This document shows positions 59,155 to 64,000 of a stretch of 64,000 bases of DNA, piece by piece. The notes under the pieces are model-generated. The model did not search any database and had not been told where the DNA came from. It saw only the letters and a list, made by a program, of their open reading frames with translations. Every line of letters begins with the position of its first letter. Position 1 is the stretch's first letter. Source of the stretch: Domibacillus robiginosus (GTDB taxonomy: Bacteria; Bacillota; Bacilli; Bacillales; Domibacillaceae); the NCBI RefSeq assembly GCF_000966195.1, contig NZ_LAHL01000009.1:248001-312000 (forward strand), written 5' to 3'. Both the position numbers and the translations under genes were made by a program.

Positions 59155-59501
59155 GACATCAGCACATCAACGTGTGGTGCATCGCCCCAGAGGCGTTCCA
59201 GATTATAATAAACCCGTTCGTCACGATGGAAAACATGAACGACTACATCACCAATGTCAATCAATACCCAGCGTGCTTCATCAAACCCTTCCATCCGCCG
59301 GATATCAAAGCCAAGCTCTTCTGCTTTTTCTTTTACTTCACGGGCAATAGCCTGTACCTGCTTATCTGAATTACCATGACAAATAACGAAGTAATCTGCG
59401 ACTGGTGAGATGCCTTCCATGTTAAGGGCTGTAATATTTTCCGCCCGCTTATCATCTGCTGCTTTCGTTACTACCTGTAATAATTGCTGTTGCTCTGTCA
59501 A
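59151..59501 (-). CDS. rsfS: Ribosomal silencing factor RsfS
   Basis: RsfS (YqeL) binds uL14 on the 50S subunit and blocks subunit joining in starvation. The 116-residue protein has the family text DYFVICHGNSDKQVQAIA and WVLIDIGDVVVHVFHRDERVYYNLERLW. Its start directly abuts the yqeK stop, and its stop overlaps yqeM, so it is translationally coupled on both sides. Confidence 0.95.
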   Translation of the reverse strand: MTEQQQLLQVVTKAADDKRAENITALNMEGISPVADYFVICHGNSDKQVQAIAREVKEKAEELGFDIRRMEGFDEARWVLIDIGDVVVHVFHRDERVYYNLERLWGDAPHVDVLMS

Positions 59502-60071
59502 TTAACCATCGTCTCCATTCTGAATAAGATCATTATACGTATCCATGGTTACCGGGAAAACCGGTTGTTTTTTACTCATTAAAAAAAGAATTGAATTTTT
59601 TACAGCTGCTAAAACGGCCGCGTCCAAACTTTGCTTTGCAATCGCCCGTACTTCTTCCACAACCGGGAATGCCCGGCCTGGTTCAATGTAATCTGCCAGG
59701 TAGATGATTTTTTCCAGCAAGGTCATACCCGGTTTTCCTGTCGTATGCCAGCGGATAGCAGAGAGTATATCTTTGTCTTCGATTCCTGCTTCTCTGTGCA
59801 CCAGTACAGCTCCCGCTGGCGCATGCCAAAGCTCATGGTGAAACGCAAGAAGCCGCTCGTCTTCTCTCTCGTTTATTAAAATCTGCTTCATTTCTTCTTT
59901 CGGACGAAATTTTGCATAATCATGAAAAATAGCGGCCAGCTCTGCTTTTTGAACATCTGCCCCGTAGCGGTTCGCCAGCTGGATAGCTGTTTCTGTTACA
60001 CCCAGCGTATGCATATACCGCTTATCCGTTAACTGCTTTTTCACAAGCTCAAGTGCTCTGCTACGCTCCAT
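59502..60071 (-). CDS. yqeK: HD-domain Ap4A hydrolase YqeK
   Basis: YqeK-type HD proteins hydrolyse diadenosine tetraphosphate. From ATG 60071 (MERSRALELVKKQL; SD AAAGGAG) it has 189 residues with metal-binding HTLGVTETA, the HD pair in AIFHDYAKF, and HHELWHAPAGAVL followed by RWHTTGKPGMTLLEKIIYLADYIEP. The frame opens three codons earlier, but that ATG is one base from the SD. It overlaps the nadD stop by 11 bases. Confidence 0.93.
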   Translation of the reverse strand: MERSRALELVKKQLTDKRYMHTLGVTETAIQLANRYGADVQKAELAAIFHDYAKFRPKEEMKQILINEREDERLLAFHHELWHAPAGAVLVHREAGIEDKDILSAIRWHTTGKPGMTLLEKIIYLADYIEPGRAFPVVEEVRAIAKQSLDAAVLAAVKNSILFLMSKKQPVFPVTMDTYNDLIQNGDDG

Positions 60072-60630
60072 ATAAGCCATTCTCCTTTATATACCGAATG
60101 ACTGTTTCCGGCATCAGATAATGGAGCGTTTGGCTGGACGCTGCTTTTTCCCGGAGAATCGTCGATGACAAATGAATTTCTGGTGTATCAATCAACAGCA
60201 CCGGATAAGAAGAGTTTGTTGAATAACCAGGCCGCTTGACGCCCACAAAGGTAACAAGCCGGCTTAATTCATCAATGTCCCGCCATTTCGGCAAATATTC
60301 AATCATATCCGCTCCAATAATAAAATAAAACGACGTATCCGGTTCTCGCTTTATCAATTCCCGCATTGTATCAATCGTATACGATACGCCAGCACGCTCT
60401 ATTTCAATCGTTTCGATTTGAAAGGACGGGTTTTCTTCAATGGCAAGCTCTGTCATATGCAGGCGATGTTCATCCTCAACATGTCCAGCCAGCTTTTTAT
60501 GCGGCGGAAGTGAATTTGGCATAAAGCGAATTTCGTCTAAATCAAGTGCATGCAAAACCTCATTAGCAGCAATTAAGTGGCCAACATGCGGCGGATTAAA
60601 AGTCCCGCCTAAAATACCTGCTTTTTTCAT
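60061..60630 (-). CDS. nadD: Nicotinate-nucleotide adenylyltransferase NadD
   Basis: NadD makes deamido-NAD from nicotinate mononucleotide and ATP, an essential NAD step. The 189-residue protein has the nucleotidyltransferase motif GGTFNPPHVGHLI (8-20) and the C-terminal ISSTILREK-type motif (HLSSTILREKAAS), plus IIGADMIEYLPKW. Its start overlaps the yhbY stop (ATGA). yqeK follows with a short overlap. Confidence 0.96.
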   Translation of the reverse strand: MKKAGILGGTFNPPHVGHLIAANEVLHALDLDEIRFMPNSLPPHKKLAGHVEDEHRLHMTELAIEENPSFQIETIEIERAGVSYTIDTMRELIKREPDTSFYFIIGADMIEYLPKWRDIDELSRLVTFVGVKRPGYSTNSSYPVLLIDTPEIHLSSTILREKAASSQTLHYLMPETVIRYIKENGLYGA

Positions 60631-60920
60631 CGCGGCAAAACAAGTTTTTTGTTTTCTTTTGATTCTTTGTATAGCACAACTGTGTGGCCGATCAACTGAA
60701 CAAGTTCTGCTTTTGCTCCCTTCGCCAATGCCTCTGCCACCTCATGTTTATCATCTTCATTGTTTTGTAAAATACTCACTTTAATCAATTCACGCACTTC
60801 AAGTGCTTCTGCAATCTGCGTTGTCATATTTTCATTAACGCCGCCTTTGCCCACTTGAAAAATCGGGTCTAAATGATGCGCTTCCGCCCGTAAAAATCGT
60901 TTTTGTTTTCCTGTTAACAT
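60627..60920 (-). CDS. yhbY: RNA-binding protein YhbY (YqeI), CRM domain
   Basis: This 97-residue single CRM-domain protein binds pre-50S particles in other bacteria. The family start LTGKQKRFLRAEAHHLDPIFQVGKGGVNE, shown here only in outline, includes the GKGG loop near residue 26, and LIGHTVVLYKES closes the fold. It overlaps aroE by seven bases upstream and nadD by four downstream. Confidence 0.93.
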   Translation of the reverse strand: MLTGKQKRFLRAEAHHLDPIFQVGKGGVNENMTTQIAEALEVRELIKVSILQNNEDDKHEVAEALAKGAKAELVQLIGHTVVLYKESKENKKLVLPR

Positions 60921-61756
60921 GATGTACCTCCAAGTTTATCCTCTACTATTTTTTGCATACGTTTTGGATCAGGCAGGACGCCTGTCCACTTTTCAAAAGC
61001 AAGCGCGCCTTGATAAACAAACATTTTCAAACCGTTTTGCACACGGGCGCCCTGCTTCTTTGCTTCTTTCATAATCATGGTTTCTGCTGGATTGTAAATG
61101 ATATCTGATACAAAGGCATCTGGCCGAATATTTGCGACGCTGATTGGCGTTTCGCTTACTTTCGGTGACATACCAATGGATGTTGTTTGAATAAGAATAT
61201 CATAATGACCGAGCTGCTTTTCTAACTCCTCCAGAGATAAAAGAACCGTCTCAACCGGATATGGACACCGATTTTTCAGTTCTTCCGCTTTTTCCGGGGT
61301 TCGATTAGCGATATCTACCCGTATGGATCCCTGCTGACTGAGTGTATAATAGATCGCCCGTGCCGCACCGCCCGCGCCAATGATTGCAATTTTTTTATCG
61401 AGCACAGAGCTCCCGTACTCCTCGTTCAGTCCGCGAACAAACCCTTCTCCATCTGTATTATACCCGATGAAGCGGTTCTCTTCTCGCACAACTGTATTTA
61501 CCGCCCCAATTGCCTGAGCAAGCGGGTCTATCTCATCTAAAAGCGGCATAATGGCTGTTTTATGCGGTACGGTCACGTTAAAGCCTGAGAGACCGATTGC
61601 CTTCATGCCTGCAACCGCTGTTTTTAAATCTTCACTTTTAATATGAAAGGGCTGATAGTGCGCATCAATTTGAAGCGCACTAAATGAATCATTATGCATA
61701 TCAGGCGACATAGAATGCCCAATTGGATCGCCTATAACCCCATATAGCTTTTTCAC
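60914..61756 (-). CDS. aroE: Shikimate dehydrogenase AroE
   Basis: AroE reduces 3-dehydroshikimate with NADPH in aromatic amino-acid synthesis. The 280-residue protein has the shikimate site SMSPDMHN (near 15-22), catalytic Lys66 in NVTVPHK and Asp102 in NTDGEGF. The Rossmann loop GAGGAARA lies near 128. It follows yqeH by 16 bases and overlaps yhbY. This gene is called aroD in B. subtilis. Confidence 0.96.
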   Translation of the reverse strand: MKKLYGVIGDPIGHSMSPDMHNDSFSALQIDAHYQPFHIKSEDLKTAVAGMKAIGLSGFNVTVPHKTAIMPLLDEIDPLAQAIGAVNTVVREENRFIGYNTDGEGFVRGLNEEYGSSVLDKKIAIIGAGGAARAIYYTLSQQGSIRVDIANRTPEKAEELKNRCPYPVETVLLSLEELEKQLGHYDILIQTTSIGMSPKVSETPISVANIRPDAFVSDIIYNPAETMIMKEAKKQGARVQNGLKMFVYQGALAFEKWTGVLPDPKRMQKIVEDKLGGTSC

Positions 61757-61772
61757 GCGACAACCCCCACTC

Positions 61773-62870
61773 CTAAATTAACGACTTGCGTAAAGTAACA
61801 GCGGCTCCCTTTGGCACATATGCGGCTACTTTTGCCCCTGGCTCATTTACTGTAATCCAGCCGAGCCCAGAGAAAACAATGTCCGTTTTCGCCTCTTTAA
61901 CGGTCCATTCCTGGCGAACAAATTCAAGCGGTGCTCCACCATGTCCGGCTGGCTTCAACAATTCTCCGGCATGGTTTTCATACAGAGCATCTGCTTTTTC
62001 CAGCTTTGTACGGTGAATATCAATTTCATTCGAAAGATGACAAATAAATGAACGACGTCCTCCAGACAAATAATCAAAACGGGCCAATCCGCCGAAAAAT
62101 AAAGTCTGTTCCTCATTTAGTTGAAATACCTTTGGCTTAATTTCTTTCTTTGGCAGCAAATACTTTAAATTTTCTTTGTCGACGAAGTGCGCCATTTGAT
62201 GACGATTAATAATTCCCGGTGTATCAATAAGCGCATGGCCATCAGAAAGCGGAATCTCAATCATATCCAGCGTGGTACCCGGAAAATGAGACGTTGTAAT
62301 AATGTCCCCTTCTCCTGTAATTTCCTGTATGATTCGATTAATAAATGTTGATTTTCCAACATTTGTACAACCCACTACATATACATCGCGGCCATTTCGA
62401 TAATGCTCAATGGCATCCGCTGCATCACGGATCGCTTTTCCTTCTGACGCGCTTGTCAGCAGAACATCAATCGGCTTTAATCCGAGCTGGCTTGCTTCAT
62501 GGCGCATCCAATGAATAACCCGCTCTTTTTTCACGGATTTCGGCAGTAGGTCTGACTTATTCCCAATAAGCAGTACCGGATTTTTGCCAGCAAAACGATG
62601 CAGTCCCGGCAGCCAGCTTCCATTAAAATCAAAAATATCAACTATTTTTACGATCAATGAATCCGTTCCACCGATTGTATTTAAGATTTTCAAAAAGTCA
62701 TCGTCGGTAAGTTCCACATCCTGCACTTCATTGTAATGCTTTAAACGGAAGCATCGTTTGCAGACAACTGTTTCTTTTTCCAGCGCAGCCGCCGGCGCAT
62801 AACCAAGTGCATTTGGATCAGCTGTTTGAATATGAACGCCGCAGCCGTCACATGTTATTATTTCACTCAT
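61773..62870 (-). CDS. yqeH: Circularly permuted GTPase YqeH
   Basis: YqeH is needed for 30S assembly. From ATG 62870 (SD GGAGG) it has 365 residues: an N-terminal zinc finger (CDGCG ... CKRCF) and a GTPase domain with permuted motif order. G4 (GNKSDLLPK) and G5 (TSASEGK) come before G1 (GCTNVGKST) and G3 (DTPG). A C-terminal RNA-binding-like domain follows. The order of motifs is the diagnostic feature. Its start overlaps the yqeG stop, so the pair is coupled. Confidence 0.96.
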   Translation of the reverse strand: MSEIITCDGCGVHIQTADPNALGYAPAAALEKETVVCKRCFRLKHYNEVQDVELTDDDFLKILNTIGGTDSLIVKIVDIFDFNGSWLPGLHRFAGKNPVLLIGNKSDLLPKSVKKERVIHWMRHEASQLGLKPIDVLLTSASEGKAIRDAADAIEHYRNGRDVYVVGCTNVGKSTFINRIIQEITGEGDIITTSHFPGTTLDMIEIPLSDGHALIDTPGIINRHQMAHFVDKENLKYLLPKKEIKPKVFQLNEEQTLFFGGLARFDYLSGGRRSFICHLSNEIDIHRTKLEKADALYENHAGELLKPAGHGGAPLEFVRQEWTVKEAKTDIVFSGLGWITVNEPGAKVAAYVPKGAAVTLRKSLI

Positions 62871-63391
62871 TGCTTTCGTTCCTCCCATTGAATCATACCT
62901 TTACGCCGGAAAAAAGCCATCAATCGTCTTTCTACTTTCCGGTTAATGCGCGTCCAAAATCCATCTGTCGCTGCAATCGGAATAACCAAAATGGTATAAA
63001 TTCCACTTCGGTTGCCGCCAAATACATCTGTCAGCAGCTGGTCTCCAATTACAACCGTTTCTTCTTTTCGGACATTTAAAAGCTTGATCGCTTTTCTGAA
63101 AGCACGACCCATCGGCTTTTTCGCTTCAAAAATAAAAGGCAAATCAAGCGGCGTTGAAAACGTGCTGACCCGCTTTTGATTATTGTTTGAAACAATCAGC
63201 ACTTTAATGCCCGCTTCACGCATTTTTTGAAACCAAGTTAAAAGCTCAGGCGTTGCATCCGGTCTGTCCCAGGCAACAAGCGTATTGTCAAGATCGGTAA
63301 TGATCGCTTTTATTCCTTTTTGTTTAAGACGCTCGGGCTGGATTTCGAGCACACTTTTTACCTGTTCATTCGGCAAAAATAATTTCAGCAC
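62867..63391 (-). CDS. yqeG: HAD-family phosphatase YqeG
   Basis: The HAD IIIA subfamily protein has motif I DLDNTLVAWDRP, motif II-like VLIVSNNNQKR, Lys in AKKPMGRAF and motif IV VIGDQLLTDVFGGNR, so all catalytic elements are present. It probably dephosphorylates a small phosphate ester; relatives act on phosphatidylglycerophosphate. I choose GTG 63391, aligning with the family start LKLFLPNE, because the GTG at 63400 is part of the SD (GGGGTG). It has 174 residues and heads the run down to yqeM. Confidence 0.9.
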   Translation of the reverse strand: MLKLFLPNEQVKSVLEIQPERLKQKGIKAIITDLDNTLVAWDRPDATPELLTWFQKMREAGIKVLIVSNNNQKRVSTFSTPLDLPFIFEAKKPMGRAFRKAIKLLNVRKEETVVIGDQLLTDVFGGNRSGIYTILVIPIAATDGFWTRINRKVERRLMAFFRRKGMIQWEERKQ

Positions 63392-63424
63392 AATGTACAC
63401 CCCTACTATTCGTTTGCTTCTCCT

Positions 63425-63453
63425 ATCATAGCCGATTTTTTCATATGTGACAA
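63425..63453 (-). promoter_or_regulatory. SigA-type promoter of yqeG run
   Basis: On the minus strand TTGTCA (63448-63453) and TATGAT (63425-63430) are 17 bases apart, about 30 bases before the yqeG GTG. This promoter is back-to-back with the DnaA-box region of sda. Confidence 0.75.
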
Positions 63454-63503
63454 AGTAATATTAAGAACAAAAACTTTTCGACATATTTCTTATTATCTTA
63501 ACC

Positions 63504-63602
63504 TGTGGATAACCTTATTCACAAATTAACACAGCTGTTTCAAGGGCTTACTCTAGTTATTCCATTCATTATCCTCACTTATCCACTGAACGCTGTGGAA
63601 AA
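63504..63602. promoter_or_regulatory. Cluster of DnaA boxes upstream of sda
   Basis: One perfect DnaA box (TGTGGATAA, 63504-63512, reverse orientation) is joined by single-mismatch boxes TTATTCACA (63515-63523), TTATCCTCA (63569-63577), TTATCCACT (63579-63587) and TGTGGAAAA (63594-63602, reverse). Five sites lie within 99 bases, immediately upstream of the sda -35. In B. subtilis DnaA binds the sda promoter region and links Sda synthesis to replication initiation. Confidence 0.88.
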
Positions 63603-63618
63603 AAGAACAATTGTTCTT
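63603..63618. promoter_or_regulatory. LexA-like palindrome overlapping the sda promoter
   Basis: A perfect 16-base palindrome AAGAACAATTGTTCTT contains GAAC-N4-GTTC, the core of the Bacillus LexA (DinR) SOS box. It covers the predicted -35 of sda. One position of the inner tetranucleotide departs from the consensus, so LexA binding is an inference. Confidence 0.6.
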
Positions 63619-63639
63619 AATGGTTTTTTTTGTTAAACT
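63611..63639 (+). promoter_or_regulatory. Probable promoter of sda
   Basis: TTGTTC (63611-63616) and TAAACT (63634-63639) are 17 bases apart, with an SD (TTGGAGATGA) before the sda ATG. The -10 is only moderately good. Confidence 0.5.
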
Positions 63640-63678
63640 AAAAAAAATAATTATTAATGACATTGGAGATGACAGATT

Positions 63679-63822
63679 ATGCACTCATTATCCGATCACT
63701 TGCTTCTTTCTTCTTATAAAAAAGCTGCAAAGCTAAAATTAAACGATGACTTTCTGGCTTTAATGGAAAAAGAAATGAAACGACGGGCTATCCAGTCGCA
63801 AAAAGGTGCTAAAAAGGAATAG
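63679..63822 (+). CDS. sda: Sporulation checkpoint inhibitor Sda
   Basis: Sda binds the histidine kinase KinA and blocks the sporulation phosphorelay while replication is active or damaged. The 47-residue protein reads MHSLSDHLLLSSYKKAAKLK followed by LNDDFLALMEKEMKRR and a short Lys-rich tail. It has the two-helix hairpin pattern of B. subtilis Sda, with the conserved LSD-LL-SY, LN-DF and E-E-KRR positions. It lies between yqeG and sigK, behind DnaA boxes and a LexA-like palindrome, which fits its checkpoint role. Confidence 0.92.
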   Translation: MHSLSDHLLLSSYKKAAKLKLNDDFLALMEKEMKRRAIQSQKGAKKE

Positions 63823-63866
63823 CCATCTCCCCCTCCGAATATGATGCCTATAAAGGAGGGATCATC

Positions 63867-64000
63867 ATGATTGAACTAGCAGCCGCTCTCTCTTTTTTAC
63901 TGAAAGAAGCGGTTTTTTTCGTCTCTTATGTGAAGCATAACGCGTTTCCTCAGCCGCTCAGTGCAGAAGAAGAACAAAAGTATTTAGCGCTTCACGAACA
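63867..64000 (+). CDS. sigK: RNA polymerase sigma-K factor (N-terminal part, cut by window end)
   Basis: The first 44 codons encode the N-terminus of pro-sigma-K: a hydrophobic pro-sequence (about residues 2-20, LSFLLKEAVFFVS) and then YVKHNAFPQPLSAEEEQKYL, the start of the mature factor. SpoIVFB cleaves the B. subtilis protein just before the equivalent Tyr. An SD TAAAGGAGGG precedes the ATG. Sigma-K drives late mother-cell gene expression. Whether the gene is whole or split by a skin-like element cannot be seen, because the usual insertion point lies beyond the window. Confidence 0.9.
   Translation, partial: MIELAAALSFLLKEAVFFVSYVKHNAFPQPLSAEEEQKYLALHE

Overview
The window is a chromosomal segment of an endospore-forming Bacillaceae bacterium with moderate GC content. 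The evidence is gene content and order. It holds sporulation genes (spoIIP, gpr, yqfC, yqfD, sda and the first codons of sigK), late-competence genes (comEA, comEB, comEC, comER), the hrcA-grpE-dnaK-dnaJ operon, and the dnaG-rpoD pair, in nearly the order of the Bacillus subtilis yqz/yqg/yqf/yqe region. It is not B. subtilis itself. Relative to that layout pgpH (yqfF), yqxD, yqgE, yqfU, yqfX and yqzL are missing, znuCB sits beside zur, deoC sits between rpsU and mtaB, and YqeZ is short. I see no prophage, insertion sequence, CRISPR array, tRNA or rRNA gene.

Layout. 0-10 kb: a two-gene cell-envelope cassette, the phosphate operon pstS-pstC-pstA-pstB behind four PhoP-type repeats, pbpA, sodA and a Na/Pi cotransporter-family gene. 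10-21 kb: isoprenoid genes ispG and ispH, zinc genes zur/znuB/znuC with a Zur-like operator, DNA repair (nfo), an RNA helicase (cshB), tRNA modification (trmK) and cytochrome c-550. 21-30 kb: dnaG-rpoD with SigA- and SigH-type promoters, yqfL-ccpN (gluconeogenic control) and a T-box-controlled glyQS operon. 30-38 kb: recO, era, cdd, dgkA, ybeY, phoH, yqfD, yqfC, then a SigW-type envelope-stress operon (short NfeD protein, floA, a small coiled-coil protein), yqeY and rpsU. 38-48 kb: deoC, then the CIRCE-controlled heat-shock operon hrcA-grpE-dnaK-dnaJ-prmA-rsmE-mtaB, and hemW. 48-54 kb: lepA, spoIIP, gpr, rpsT, holA, yqzM. 54-63.4 kb: comEC/EB/EA, comER and the compact yqeM-rsfS-yqeK-nadD-yhbY-aroE-yqeH-yqeG run. 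63.4-64 kb: sda behind a cluster of DnaA boxes and a LexA-like palindrome, then the start of sigK.

How it works together. Most of the window is core housekeeping wired to stress responses: phosphate starvation (Pho boxes), zinc limitation (Zur), protein misfolding (CIRCE), envelope stress (SigW), amino-acid supply (T-box), sporulation entry (SigH) and replication status (DnaA boxes at sda). The least explained signals are a roughly 200-base foldback between lepA and hemW whose arms can pair in two ways, the combined DnaA/LexA-like control region of sda, and the YqeZ-type protein without its protease domain. I found no wholly new multigene system. The novelty candidates are regulatory or structural. 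Start codons were chosen by Shine-Dalgarno (SD) spacing and by remembered family N-termini. No database search was run.
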